From: Mycobacterium sp. MFM001 | GTDB taxonomy: Bacteria > Actinomycetota > Actinomycetes > Mycobacteriales > Mycobacteriaceae | Length of the DNA: 64,000 bases | Assembly (NCBI RefSeq): GCF_003402475.1 | Contig: NZ_BFAB01000011.1 | Coordinates: 1-64,000, forward strand | Reading direction: 5' to 3' | Shown here: positions 8,277 through 17,321 of the stretch, in pieces | How the letters are laid out: the number at the start of each line of letters is the position of its first letter | Position numbering within the stretch: the first letter of the stretch is position 1 | Made by a program: the position numbers and the translations under genes | The notes under the pieces: generated by a model | What the model was told of the DNA's origin: nothing | Database searches by the model: none | What the model saw: the letters and a program-made list of their open reading frames with translations, nothing else

Positions 8277-10058
8277 GTGACTTTCGACACGATCATCCGC
8301 AACGGCCGCTGGTTCGACGGAACCGGTGGGCCGTCGGCGATCCGCAACATCGGCATCCGCGACGGCCGCATCAGCGCGGTCACGCCGCACGACCTCGACG
8401 CCGCGGGCTGCCCGCAGGTGATCGACGCGACCGGCAAGTGGGTGCTGCCCGGTCTGCTCGACATCCACACCCACTACGACGTCGAGGTGCTCGACGGGCC
8501 TGCGCTGTCGGAATCGCTGCGCCACGGGGTGACGACGGTGTTCGTCGGCTCGTGCTCACTGTCGACGATCCACGTCGACGGGGTGACCGCGGGCGATCTG
8601 TTCGGCCGGGTCGAGGCCATTCCGCGCGATCATGTCATCGCCGCGGTGGACAAGCACAAAACCTGGCGCAACTGCGACGAGTACGTCGCCGCGTTGGAGG
8701 CGTTGCCGCTGGGCCCCAATGTGGCCGCATTCATCGGGCACTCCGACATCCGCGCTGCCACAATGGGTCTCGACCGCGCCACCCGTAAATCCGTACGGCC
8801 CACCACGGCTGAACAAGCCGAGATGGAGCAGATGCTAGCCGATGCGCTGGCTGCCGGGTTTGTCGGAATGTCGTCGCAGCAACTGCTTTTCGACAAGCTG
8901 GACGGCGACACCTGCCGGTCGCGGACTCTGCCGTCGACGTACGCCAAGCCGCGGGAGCTGCGCCGCCTGAAGTCGTTGCTGCGCCGCAGCGGCCGGGTTT
9001 TCCAGTCCGGACCCGACATCACGAACCCGCTCAACCTTGGGTCGCAGGTGGCTCAGTCGCTGGGCGTGTTCCGCAAGCCCCTGAAGACCAGTCTGCTCTC
9101 CGCCGCCGACGTCAAGGCCAACCCGTTCGCGATCCACGCCTTGGGCCCGCTGGCCCGCCTGGTGAACCGGTTCGGCGCCGACTTCCGTTGGCAGCATCTG
9201 CCGGTGCCGTTCGAGGTGTACGCCGACGGCATCGACCTGGTGGTCTTCGAGGAATTCGGTGCCGGCGCAGCGGCTTTGCATCTGCGCGACGAGCTGGAGC
9301 GCAACGCGTTGATGCGCGACTCGGATTACCGGCGCCGCTTCCGCAAGGACTACGAAAGCAAGTTCGCCATGCGGGTGTGGCAGCGCGACTTCTTCGACGC
9401 CGAGATCGTCGCCTGCCCGGACCCGTCGGTGATCGGGAAGTCGTTCGGCCAAGTCGGTCTCGACCGCGGCGGGCTGCATCCGGTCGACGCGTTTCTGGAC
9501 CTGGTGCTCGAACACGGCACCGCATTGCGCTGGCGGACCACGATCTCCAACCACCGGCCGCACGTGCTCAAGAAGCTGGCCCGCGATTCCGGTGTGCAGA
9601 TGGGTTTTTCGGACGCTGGCGCGCACCTGCGCAACATGGCGTTCTACAACTCCGGGTTGCGGCTGCTGCGTCACGTCCACGACGCCGAGAAGGCCGGCCG
9701 GCCGTTCATGACGATCGAGCATGCGGTGCACCGGCTCACGGGCGAGCTGGCCGACTGGTTTGCGCTCGATGCCGGGCACTTGCGCGAGGGCGATCGGGCC
9801 GACCTGGTTGTGCTCGATCCCGCGCGGCTGGACTCCGCGTTGGACGAGTACGCCGAAGCGAAAATCGAGCAGTTCGACGGGATGTCGCGGATGGTCAATC
9901 GCAACGACGACACGGTGAACGCCGTCTTCGTCGGCGGGCAGGCGGTATTCCTGGACGGCGCCCCCACTGCGGTGCTCGGCAAGCAGCGCACCGGCAGCTT
10001 CCTGCGCGCCAAGACCGCGGCTGCCCCGACGAAAGGTGAGTTGGCCCATGCCAGTTGA
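8277..10058 (+). CDS. N-acyl-D-amino-acid deacylase-type amidohydrolase
   Basis: A 593-residue metal-dependent amidohydrolase of the D-aminoacylase class. The metal-binding motif DIHTHYD follows the small beta-sandwich part. Later metal-site or active-site segments are FIGHSDIR and MGFSDAGAHLRN, and the C-terminus rebuilds the sandwich (ADLVVLDPARLDS...VNAVFVGGQAVF). It would hydrolyse an N-acyl or cyclic amide; the true substrate is unknown. GTG 8277 (VTFDTIIRNGRWFDG) is preferred to the in-frame ATG 48 bases upstream, because family members start at this strand and the promoter -10 lies inside the upstream extension. Its 3' end overlaps the NTF2-like gene by 11 bp, implying coupling. Confidence 0.85.
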   Translation: MTFDTIIRNGRWFDGTGGPSAIRNIGIRDGRISAVTPHDLDAAGCPQVIDATGKWVLPGLLDIHTHYDVEVLDGPALSESLRHGVTTVFVGSCSLSTIHVDGVTAGDLFGRVEAIPRDHVIAAVDKHKTWRNCDEYVAALEALPLGPNVAAFIGHSDIRAATMGLDRATRKSVRPTTAEQAEMEQMLADALAAGFVGMSSQQLLFDKLDGDTCRSRTLPSTYAKPRELRRLKSLLRRSGRVFQSGPDITNPLNLGSQVAQSLGVFRKPLKTSLLSAADVKANPFAIHALGPLARLVNRFGADFRWQHLPVPFEVYADGIDLVVFEEFGAGAAALHLRDELERNALMRDSDYRRRFRKDYESKFAMRVWQRDFFDAEIVACPDPSVIGKSFGQVGLDRGGLHPVDAFLDLVLEHGTALRWRTTISNHRPHVLKKLARDSGVQMGFSDAGAHLRNMAFYNSGLRLLRHVHDAEKAGRPFMTIEHAVHRLTGELADWFALDAGHLREGDRADLVVLDPARLDSALDEYAEAKIEQFDGMSRMVNRNDDTVNAVFVGGQAVFLDGAPTAVLGKQRTGSFLRAKTAAAPTKGELAHAS

Positions 10059-10491
10059 CGACGCCGTACTCGGACTCTGGCGGGCGCTGTCTCAGCGGGA
10101 CTGGGATGCGGTCAAGACGTTTCTTTCGCCGGACTGCATCTACGTCGACATGCCGGTGGGGCCGACACTGGCCGCTCGCGGCCCCGACGACATCGTCAAA
10201 CGCCTCAAGGTCGGTCTGGAGCCGTTGGCTGGTTATGAAAACCACGACGGTCTGCTGCTGTCCAACGGCGCCGACGCGATGTACGAGCACTCCGAGACGT
10301 GGAAGTGGGCGAGCGGCGAAACGGCACTGCTCAAGTTCGTCAGCGTGCACCGCGTCGAAAACGGCAAAGTGACGCTGTGGAAAGACTATTGGGACATGGG
10401 CTCGATGGTCAGCCAGGCGCCCGCCAGCTGGATGGAAGACCTGGCCGGCACCGACACGTCGTGGATTTACGACGCGACGGGGTTGATCTAG
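10048..10491 (+). CDS. NTF2-like protein (limonene-epoxide hydrolase type)
   Basis: A 147-residue cone-shaped NTF2/SnoaL-like protein (VDDAVLGLWRALSQRDWDAVKTFLSPDCIYVDMP...). The length and the repeated Asp/Trp/Tyr positions around the pocket fit the limonene-1,2-epoxide hydrolase branch, but a full catalytic Arg-Asp pair is not something I can assign. The start ATG 10048 lies inside the end of the amidohydrolase gene, so it is coupled to it and probably acts in the same pathway. GGTGAG lies upstream as a ribosome site. Confidence 0.75.
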   Translation: MPVDDAVLGLWRALSQRDWDAVKTFLSPDCIYVDMPVGPTLAARGPDDIVKRLKVGLEPLAGYENHDGLLLSNGADAMYEHSETWKWASGETALLKFVSVHRVENGKVTLWKDYWDMGSMVSQAPASWMEDLAGTDTSWIYDATGLI

Positions 10492-10501
10492 CGGGCGGCC
10501 G

Positions 10502-10942
10502 TCAGCGCTTGGCCTCGACGAGCTCCTTGAGGCGCTTGAGGGTCTGCGCGGCGTTGCGGCCCACCTGTCGCACCGCGACGCGATCGGCGATGTAGCCGAG
10601 AAGCCCGCCGGGCGCCTGATAGGACAGCCGGAAGATCACCTTCGTCTGGCCCTGCCCCGCATCGCGCAGCCGGAACCGGCCGCGCAGGGTGACCCCGGTG
10701 ATTCCCACCCAGGCCAGGTCGCGGGCTTCGTCGAACTCGACCACCTCAACCAGGCCGCCGACCGGCACCGAGCCGATCTTCCAGTGCACGGTATAGCGGG
10801 CCCCTACCCCGGGCGGTTGCTCGTTGGCCGTCTCCCAGCGCTCCAGGCTGGTCATGAACAACGGGTAGCAGTCGGGGTCGCTGACCACCTTCCACACCGC
10901 GTCGCGTTCGGCGTCGATCACGCAGCGGCGTTCGACGCGCAT
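10502..10942 (-). CDS. SRPBCC family protein (polyketide cyclase/dehydrase-like)
   Basis: A 146-residue START-like protein (MRVERRCVIDAERDAVWKVVSDPDCYPLFMTSLERWE...), with the C-terminal helix RNAAQTLKRLKELVEAKR typical of mycobacterial members. Start ATG 10940-10942 overlaps the TGA of the upstream acyltransferase (TGATG), so the two are co-translated. It likely binds a hydrophobic ligand, perhaps one related to the acyltransferase reaction; this is inference from context. Confidence 0.78.
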   Translation of the reverse strand: MRVERRCVIDAERDAVWKVVSDPDCYPLFMTSLERWETANEQPPGVGARYTVHWKIGSVPVGGLVEVVEFDEARDLAWVGITGVTLRGRFRLRDAGQGQTKVIFRLSYQAPGGLLGYIADRVAVRQVGRNAAQTLKRLKELVEAKR

Positions 10943-11775
10943 CAGCCGATCACCGGGAATCGACGTTCGGCGGCGAGGCGATCCACGCCGGCTTGCAGGC
11001 TTGCCATCACCTTGTCGTGCACGGCCTGGTCGTCGCCGTCGACGTCGATGGGCTCCTGCACCTCGACCGCGATCTTGGCCGGCAGCGGAATGTGCCCGGC
11101 GAGGTCGCTGATGTTCAGGCCCCACGGCAACGCCAGCGAGATCGGAATGCTCTTGAGCCGCAGCAACTTATCCGTCATCAGCAGTCGGGCCAGCCACTGC
11201 CCGCGGGACAGGAACAAGGCGGTCTCCTGGCCGCCGACACTGGCGACCGGCACGATCGGCACACCGGTCTCGCGCGCCAGCCGCACGTATCCCATCCGCC
11301 CGCCGAAGTCGACGGTGTGCCGTTCCCACGACGGCCGGAACACTTCGTAGTCGCCGCCGGGATAGACCAGCAACGCTGCCCCGGATTCCAGTGCCAGCCG
11401 GGCGTTTTCGGGGTTTGCGGCGACGGTGCCGAACTTACGCAGCCAACCCAGCGGCGGCGCCGACACGACCAGGTTGTGGGCCAACTGGTAGAAGGGCCGC
11501 TCGACGCCGAAGTACGAGCAGAACGCCAGCGTGAACACGAACGTGTCGGGCGGCACGTTGCCGCCGCTGTGGTTGCCGACCATCAGCACCGGGCCCTCGG
11601 CCGGGATGCGGTCCAGGCCGCGCACGTCGGCCCGGAAGTACAGCGATGCCAGCAGCCAGGTACCGGGCAGTTGGTCTCGGATGTAGTCGGGATCGCGCTG
11701 GTCGAGGTCGGCCTTGGGCACCCGCGACGCCACCTGCGTGCGGACCCACTCCTTCAGATCCCCGAGTCCGGCCAT
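10942..11775 (-). CDS. lysophospholipid acyltransferase family protein
   Basis: A 277-residue acyltransferase of the PlsC/LPLAT superfamily. The acyl-acceptor/catalytic block is GNHSGGNVPPD (the NH-SGG-D variant seen in the MGAT-like branch). A second block is LLVYPGGDYEVFRP, and the third is a basic stretch with VPIVPVASVGGQE. A hydrophobic region follows (LKSIPISLALPWGLN). It probably acylates a lysophospholipid or a glycerolipid/sterol acceptor at the membrane. It is the first gene of a two-gene operon with the SRPBCC gene. The acceptor cannot be predicted. Confidence 0.83.
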   Translation of the reverse strand: MAGLGDLKEWVRTQVASRVPKADLDQRDPDYIRDQLPGTWLLASLYFRADVRGLDRIPAEGPVLMVGNHSGGNVPPDTFVFTLAFCSYFGVERPFYQLAHNLVVSAPPLGWLRKFGTVAANPENARLALESGAALLVYPGGDYEVFRPSWERHTVDFGGRMGYVRLARETGVPIVPVASVGGQETALFLSRGQWLARLLMTDKLLRLKSIPISLALPWGLNISDLAGHIPLPAKIAVEVQEPIDVDGDDQAVHDKVMASLQAGVDRLAAERRFPVIG

Positions 11776-11806
11776 AACCGCCGTTTATACCCAGCGCCGC
11801 CCGTCG

Positions 11807-12910
11807 TCAAACGCCGTAGAGGCGTGCCGCGTTGGCGTGCCCGATCAGGTCGACCACCCGGATGGCGTCGGGCTCCCTCCAGTCGCCGTCGGCCACGAAT
11901 CGACTCAGTACCTTCCCAATGCCTTTGCGCCACAACGTGGCACCGAGAAAGTGCAGCTCCGCCGGACCGAACCCGTCCGACGAGTAGACGATCTTGCGGA
12001 ACGGCGCCAACTCCAGCAGCCGGGCGATGAACGCCGGAGCCCGGGCACCCAGGTAGTTGATGGAGAGGCCGCCGTCGAGGTAGACGTTGTTGAACGCCTG
12101 GGCCAGGTAGCCGGCTTCGCGCTCGTAGGGGTAGCAGTGCAGCAGCACGATCGGCGTGTCCCCTGAGCGGCGCAGGAAGTCGAGCAGATACAGCGGGTTG
12201 GCTCGGTGCAGATCGCAGTCCCGGTCGCCGAAACCGACGTGGAACTGCAGCGGCTTGCCCAGCCGCAGCGCCTGGTGCAGCCCGAAGCGGAGCAGCACCC
12301 GGTCGCGCAGCCGGGTCCCGCCGCCGTCGCGCCACCGGGCCGCGGCCTCGTTGACCTCCGCGGCCGACGGCTCGGTCAGGTCGCCGTCGAATCCACCGCG
12401 ATAGGCCAGGATCGATTTGGTGCCGACGGCGGTGGCCACGCGCCGGTGCAGGATCTCCTCGAACGCCGAGGCGTAATCGCCAGGCGCCTGCGCGGCCTGC
12501 TCGGCCACCTGCTCCAGGCGAACCACCTCGTGTGCGCGGGCTCCGGACAGCTCGGCGAGGTGCGGGACGTCGGCGACGCCCTCGGCGTACCCGGTGTCCA
12601 CCAGCCAGTCGGTCACTCCCGCCGCGCGTAAGAAAATGCGAGCCAACTCGAGCTCGCTGAACTGACAGCGGCGCTCCCAATAGTCGTCGGCTCCAGCATG
12701 TTTCGCCAAACCCAGCAACGGGGCGCAGTGAGCGCGCACGGCAAACCCGAGTTGCGAGTCGAATCCGGAGTCGAAGTCGGCCAGCGGTTCGGTGTTGGCC
12801 TCGTTCAGGCCGTTCTCGAACCGCTGCCTGTCCCCTGCCGCCAGCCAGCAGCCGTGCACATGCTGATCGATCAGCGGCACGTCCGCGACGTGGTGCGCCA
12901 GCTCAGACAC
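11807..12910 (-). CDS. amidohydrolase related to FluG N-terminal domain (Rv1879 homologue)
   Basis: A 367-residue amidohydrolase-2 family enzyme. The metal motif LIDQHVHGCW is near the start, followed by LQFHVGFGD, IVLLHCYPYERE and VYSSDGFG, which give the further His/Asp ligands of a TIM-barrel hydrolase. In fungal FluG, an amidohydrolase domain of this type is fused to a glutamine-synthetase domain; here the two are separate but overlapping genes. GTG 12908-12910 overlaps the glnA3 stop by 8 bp. That arrangement argues that it hydrolyses a gamma-glutamyl or related amide handled by GlnA3 (inference). It matches Rv1879 in place and strand. Confidence 0.85.
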   Translation of the reverse strand: MSELAHHVADVPLIDQHVHGCWLAAGDRQRFENGLNEANTEPLADFDSGFDSQLGFAVRAHCAPLLGLAKHAGADDYWERRCQFSELELARIFLRAAGVTDWLVDTGYAEGVADVPHLAELSGARAHEVVRLEQVAEQAAQAPGDYASAFEEILHRRVATAVGTKSILAYRGGFDGDLTEPSAAEVNEAAARWRDGGGTRLRDRVLLRFGLHQALRLGKPLQFHVGFGDRDCDLHRANPLYLLDFLRRSGDTPIVLLHCYPYEREAGYLAQAFNNVYLDGGLSINYLGARAPAFIARLLELAPFRKIVYSSDGFGPAELHFLGATLWRKGIGKVLSRFVADGDWREPDAIRVVDLIGHANAARLYGV

Positions 12911-14255
12911 TCCAGGCCATCCGGAACTTGTCCGCCAACTCCTCGGGTTGCAGGTCCGCGTAACGCTCGTGTTCGAGACGGCGGACGGCGACAATCACGT
13001 CGACCGCGGCATCGCCCAGAATGGCGCGCATTCGAGACGAATTATCCAGCGCGGCAATGGCTTCCGATTGCGCCTGCGGCAGCTGGACGATGCTACCGCG
13101 GGTGCGCTCGGCATCGGACATTGTGGCCGGGTCCACGGTGGTTTCCCCTGGCAAAGTTGCTTTGTGCGTGATGCCGTCCAGTGCCAATCCGAGGATCGCC
13201 GCCGATGCGAAATACGGGTTGGCCGACGGGTCGACGACCTTCACCTCGACGTTGCCGCCGTAGGGGTTGGCCGGCCCGCTGGCGACGAAACGCAGTGCCG
13301 CCTCCCGGTTCTCGGCGCCCCAGCACGCGTAGGCACCGGCCCAGTTGCCGGGCCGGGTCCGCAGACCGGACACGATCGACCCGCACAGAACTCCCTGCGC
13401 TTCCGGCAGCCCGTCGAGCACGCCGGCCAGCGCGCTCTCCCCCGTCGTCGTCATGCCGTGCGCACCGCTGCCGTCGGAGAACAGCGGCCCTTCGGCTGTT
13501 GTCAACGAAAAATGCTGGTGTGCACCGGATCCCACGCCGTCGACGAACGGCGCCGGCGACAGGCTGACCCGCAGCCCGTAACGCCGCGCCGCCCGGCCAA
13601 CCAAAAGGCGGGTGAGCACCAGCTGATCGGCGGCCGCCACCGGCGGTTGCGGCGTCAACGAGATCTCGAATTGGTTGATGCCGTATTCGGGATGGAACTG
13701 TTCGATTCCGACACCTGCCGCGGTCGCGGTGGCCGACACGTCACGAACGAACTCCTCGTACTCGAGGATTCCGGCCAGGCCGTACTGCGCCCACAGCGTC
13801 GACGGCAGCCGGCTGCCGTCCGGATTGACCAGCATGAACTCGATTTCGTGGCCGACGACCGCGTTGATGCCTTGTTCGGCCAGCGCTGCCTCGACCCGCT
13901 GCAGTGTCCCCCGGCTACACGCGGGCACCGGCGTGCCGTCCTGCTCGAAGAATCCCGCCGGCGCCCACGCCAGCCCGTCGCCGATGATGCGCAGCGCCGA
14001 CGGATCGATCCGGACGCGTTGATCACCGACCACGCCGATGTTGTCGGTGAACGCAATGCCGGTCTGGTCGATGGTGAAGGCATGCCAGACCAGGCTGGCG
14101 CCCATGCCCGGGACGGCAAATGTGTTGGTGCGCCGTATCGGCACCGCTTTGGCAAGTACGAGACCGGCCGGGTTGACGACGGTGCCGATCACCGCGTCCA
14201 CCCCTTCGGCCTCCAGCTGCGCGATGGCGGCGGCGGCAAGCGGGGTGGTGCTCAC
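12903..14255 (-). CDS. glnA3: glutamine synthetase-like ligase GlnA3
   Basis: A 450-residue member of the glutamine synthetase fold (the same length as Rv1878). Catalytic-domain blocks seen are VVGHEIEFML (Glu metal ligands), HPEYGINQFEISL, GSGAHQHFSL (the GAGxHxH ATP/metal loop) and the NREAALRF and NVEVKVVDPSANPYF region. It lacks the NRSAxxRIP adenylylation-style loop of GlnA1. Related GlnA3 proteins have been reported as gamma-glutamylpolyamine synthetases rather than true glutamine synthetases, so polyamine or amine glutamylation is the better guess. Start GTG 14253-14255 is chosen from family length. It is 10 bp after the CMD gene. Confidence 0.9.
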   Translation of the reverse strand: MSTTPLAAAAIAQLEAEGVDAVIGTVVNPAGLVLAKAVPIRRTNTFAVPGMGASLVWHAFTIDQTGIAFTDNIGVVGDQRVRIDPSALRIIGDGLAWAPAGFFEQDGTPVPACSRGTLQRVEAALAEQGINAVVGHEIEFMLVNPDGSRLPSTLWAQYGLAGILEYEEFVRDVSATATAAGVGIEQFHPEYGINQFEISLTPQPPVAAADQLVLTRLLVGRAARRYGLRVSLSPAPFVDGVGSGAHQHFSLTTAEGPLFSDGSGAHGMTTTGESALAGVLDGLPEAQGVLCGSIVSGLRTRPGNWAGAYACWGAENREAALRFVASGPANPYGGNVEVKVVDPSANPYFASAAILGLALDGITHKATLPGETTVDPATMSDAERTRGSIVQLPQAQSEAIAALDNSSRMRAILGDAAVDVIVAVRRLEHERYADLQPEELADKFRMAWSV

Positions 14256-14265
14256 GGGCGGTGAA

Positions 14266-14760
14266 TCAGGCTCGGCTGGGCAGGGTGAGCTTGCAGCTCT
14301 GCCCGATGTCCAGGGTTCGCAGCACGCGTCCCATTCCGACCCACAGTGCACACGACAACGCCAGGTCGGCGAGCAGCTCGTCGGAAAAGTGTTCGCTGCA
14401 GCGCTTCCAGAAGTCCTCGTCGTCGCGCAGCACGGTGTGCTCGGTGGCGAACCGGTGCGCGAATTCGGCGGCCAGCCGCTCCTGTTCGCTGTACCCCGGC
14501 CAGGTGCGCCACTCCGACGCGTGTGCGTAAAGCTCTTCGTCCACTCCGGCCGCGGGTCCGTCGCCGTCGCGGGTGTTGAGGCAGACCTCGCATTCGTTGT
14601 CGTGCGCGATCACTGTCCGTGCGAGTTCACGGGTGCGCATCGGCAGCCGGTTGCGGTTGTACACGGCGTCGCTGAACGCGCCGATGGCGCTGCCCAGTTC
14701 GGGTGATTTCAGAATCCAGCCGGCCAGGTCGTCGTCAGGGAATGGTCCGATTCGGCTCAT
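14266..14760 (-). CDS. carboxymuconolactone decarboxylase-like (AhpD fold) protein
   Basis: A 164-residue protein of the CMD/AhpD superfamily (MSRIGPFPDDDLAGWILKSPELG...LPMRTRELARTVIAHDNECEVCLNT). A CxxC-type pair (C-E-V-C) at about residues 71-74 is in the position used for thiol-disulfide chemistry in AhpD-like enzymes. The start ATG 14760 overlaps the 3' end of the MFS gene by 26 bp. Lying between the exporter and glnA3 in a run of overlapping genes, it is presumably part of the same process. The substrate is unknown. Confidence 0.8.
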   Translation of the reverse strand: MSRIGPFPDDDLAGWILKSPELGSAIGAFSDAVYNRNRLPMRTRELARTVIAHDNECEVCLNTRDGDGPAAGVDEELYAHASEWRTWPGYSEQERLAAEFAHRFATEHTVLRDDEDFWKRCSEHFSDELLADLALSCALWVGMGRVLRTLDIGQSCKLTLPSRA

Positions 14761-16822
14761 GGCGGGATGGTACGCCACCGGTGAGTTGCCGGTGGCCCTC
14801 ATGCCAATCACGTTGGGCCACAACCCGGTGTGCGATCCGATCGAGGGCCGCTTCGACCTGTGCGCGGTCCGGGCGGCCCTCGAAGCCGGGAACCCGCGCA
14901 AGTTTGTCGATGACCCAGTCTCGAATCAGTCTCGACACGAACTCGACCTGCTGGACACCGGACGGCGTGAGCCACAGCCGGTCGATGTCTCGTGCGGCGT
15001 AGCCGGCGCGTACCACGCCGTCGAAGACGGGCTCCAGGACTTCGTAAGGAACTCCCACGTCGTCGCCGATGTCGGTCAGCCGCGCCGCGCCGAATATCCG
15101 GGCATACCGGTGGATTCGCAAGACCGCCCACAGGCCGGCGACATCGAGTCGGCAATCGGGCCGCATGGCGATGCTGCGCAGCCGCATACCGGGAGTGCCA
15201 GCCAGCATGCGTCCGATCGCGGACTCCAGCAGTTCGTCCGACGTCTGGGCGGTCGGCATCGCGAATCCGTCACCCATGTCGGCGGCCCTGTTGCCGATGT
15301 CGCGCAACGGCACCTCCCGAAGGAACAGGGCCAACACGAACCCGACCGCGGCGACCGGCGCCGCCCACAGGAACACCTTGGACAGCGAATCGGCGTAGGC
15401 GGTGACGATCGGGGCCGCGACGTCATGCGGCAGGCGGCGCAAAAGCTCGGGTGAACTCGCCGCCGCGGGCGGTGTTCGGCTGGCCGCCAGTGCGGGGCCC
15501 AGCCGGCTGTGCAGGAAGTTCATGAACAGCGACCCAAAGATCGCGGCGCCGAACGAGCTGCCGATCGTGCGGAAGAAGGTCACGCCCGACGTGGCGACAC
15601 CCAGGTCGTCAAAGCTCGACGTGTTCTGCACGATCAGGACCAGCACCTGCATACACAGCCCGATGCCGGCGCCCAGGATGACCAGGTAGAGCGACTGCAG
15701 CAGCGTCGACGTCGACGGCCCCATCCGGGACAGCAGCACGAACGCAAGCGCCATCACCGCGGTTCCGGCGATCGGGAAGACCTTGTAGCGGCCCGTCCGC
15801 CCGACCAGGACACCGCTGCTCATCGACGTGGTCAACATGCCGACCACCATCGGCAGCGTGCGAAGACCGGACGTCGTCGCCGACACGCCGTCCACGAACT
15901 GCATGTAGGTCGGCAAGAACGTCAGAGCGCCCAGCATCGCGAATCCGACCACGAACGAGAGCACGCAGCACACGGTGAACACCGGGCTGGCGAAGAGTCG
16001 CAGCGGCAGAATCGGTGCGGCCGACCGGCTTTCCACCCAGACGAAGATGCCCAGCGCGACGGCGGAGCCCACGAACAGGCCGATGATCGTGGACGATCCC
16101 CAGGGATAGGTGGTGCCGCCCCAACTCGTGGCCAGCGTCAGGCCGGCGGCGCCGAGCCCGACGAAAACGATTCCGGCATAGTCGATCACGGGCCTGGCGC
16201 GGTCGGCCAGCGACGGGATCGTCGCCGCGGCGACGAAGAACACCACCACCGACACCGGGACGTTGACCCAAAACGCCCACCGCCAGGTCAGGTCGTCGGT
16301 GAAATAGCCGCCCAGCAGCGGACCGACCACCGTGGTGACACCGAACACCGCGCCCAGCGCGCCCTGGTAGCGGCCGCGTTCGCGCAGCGGAATCACTTCC
16401 CCGATCAGCGCCGTCGCGGTCACCGTCAGCCCGCCGCCGCCGATGCCCTGCAGCGCGCGGGCCAGCACCAGCATGATCATCGAGTGCGACAGCCCGCACA
16501 GAATCGAGCCGGCGAGAAAGAACACCACGGCGCCCTGGAACACCGTCTTGCGGCCGAACAGGTCCCCGAGCTTGCCGACGAGCGCGGTGACGATCGTGGA
16601 GGCCAGCAGATAGCTGGTGACCACCCACGACTGGTGTCCGGCCCCGCCGAGGTCGGCGACGATCGTCGGCAGCGCGGTTGCCACGATCGTTTGGTCCAGG
16701 GCAGCGAGCAGCATGCCGAGCACGATCGCCAGAAAGATGAGGTTGCGCCGCTGCGGGCTGATCAGCGTGCCACTGGGCACCGCGTCTGCGCCGACAGGTG
16801 CCGATGCAGACGGTGCCGTCAT
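14735..16822 (-). CDS. DHA2-family MFS drug exporter with C-terminal cytosolic domain (Rv1877 homologue)
   Basis: A 695-residue major facilitator of the 14-helix EmrB/QacA (DHA2) type, proton-driven export. Helix 1 is LIFLAIVLGMLLAALDQTIVATALP. Motif A is GKLGDLFGRK, and motif C is within GAVFGVTTVVGPLLGGYF. About 170 residues after the last membrane helix form a soluble domain (from GNRAADMGDGFAMP onward) with winged-helix-like segments, a feature shared with Rv1877. It leads the cluster with the CMD protein, glnA3 and the amidohydrolase, so it may export a toxic amine or a product of theirs (inference). Confidence 0.9.
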   Translation of the reverse strand: MTAPSASAPVGADAVPSGTLISPQRRNLIFLAIVLGMLLAALDQTIVATALPTIVADLGGAGHQSWVVTSYLLASTIVTALVGKLGDLFGRKTVFQGAVVFFLAGSILCGLSHSMIMLVLARALQGIGGGGLTVTATALIGEVIPLRERGRYQGALGAVFGVTTVVGPLLGGYFTDDLTWRWAFWVNVPVSVVVFFVAAATIPSLADRARPVIDYAGIVFVGLGAAGLTLATSWGGTTYPWGSSTIIGLFVGSAVALGIFVWVESRSAAPILPLRLFASPVFTVCCVLSFVVGFAMLGALTFLPTYMQFVDGVSATTSGLRTLPMVVGMLTTSMSSGVLVGRTGRYKVFPIAGTAVMALAFVLLSRMGPSTSTLLQSLYLVILGAGIGLCMQVLVLIVQNTSSFDDLGVATSGVTFFRTIGSSFGAAIFGSLFMNFLHSRLGPALAASRTPPAAASSPELLRRLPHDVAAPIVTAYADSLSKVFLWAAPVAAVGFVLALFLREVPLRDIGNRAADMGDGFAMPTAQTSDELLESAIGRMLAGTPGMRLRSIAMRPDCRLDVAGLWAVLRIHRYARIFGAARLTDIGDDVGVPYEVLEPVFDGVVRAGYAARDIDRLWLTPSGVQQVEFVSRLIRDWVIDKLARVPGFEGRPDRAQVEAALDRIAHRVVAQRDWHEGHRQLTGGVPSRHEPNRTIP

Positions 16823-16838
16823 ACCAGCCTTTCTTACC

Positions 16839-17321
16839 TCATGTCGTCGGCGGTCGGGCCACGCACTGTGCGCTGTAGAGCGCCTCGCCGAGCTTATCCA
16901 TCAGCTCGAGTTGCGTTTGGAGGTAGTCGATGTGGTCTTCCTCGTCGGCCACGATCTTTTCGAAGATGGTGGCGCTGGTGCTGTCCTGTTTCTCGCGGCA
17001 CAAGACGATTGCCGGCCTGAGGCGGTTGACGACCTCGAGTTCGAGCGCCAGGTCGCTTTCGAATTGTTCGCGCAGTGTCTGTCCGACACGCAGTGACCCG
17101 ATGCGCTGATAGTTGGGCAGACCGTCGAGCAGCAGAATGCGGTCGGTCACCATTTCCGCGTGTCGCATCTCGTCGAACGACTCCGCGCGGGTGTGCGACG
17201 CCAGTTCGGTAAAGCCCCAATTCTCTTGCATTTTGGAGTGCAAAAAGTATTGGTTGATCGCGGTGAGTTCACTGGTCAATTGCTCATTGAGCAGCCGCAA
17301 AACATCCGGGTCACCTTGCAT
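16839..17321 (-). CDS. bfrA: bacterioferritin BfrA
   Basis: Heme-containing 24-subunit iron-storage ferritin that oxidises Fe(II) and stores Fe(III). At 160 residues it is very close to Mtb BfrA (Rv1876). Ferroxidase ligands are E18, E51, H54 and E94, plus the Glu and His of VADEEDHIDY; M52 is the heme ligand between subunits. ATG 17319-17321 is chosen over the GTG two codons earlier because GAGGAG sits 7 bases upstream of the ATG. It is divergent from bfd, and the tandem IdeR boxes lie in the gap. IdeR with iron activates bfrA in Mtb, and the same is likely here. Confidence 0.96.
   Translation of the reverse strand: MQGDPDVLRLLNEQLTSELTAINQYFLHSKMQENWGFTELASHTRAESFDEMRHAEMVTDRILLLDGLPNYQRIGSLRVGQTLREQFESDLALELEVVNRLRPAIVLCREKQDSTSATIFEKIVADEEDHIDYLQTQLELMDKLGEALYSAQCVARPPTT

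Noticed and set aside
6480..8525. 681-codon open frame on the minus strand across the CocE-type hydrolase and amidohydrolase start
   Set aside because: It is Arg/Gly-rich with no domain signature and is the out-of-frame shadow of two well-supported genes, as expected in GC-rich DNA.
15509..17020. 503-codon open frame on the plus strand opposite the MFS exporter and bfrA
   Set aside because: Composition is His/Gln/Arg-rich low complexity, antisense to two clear genes, with no start context or motif.
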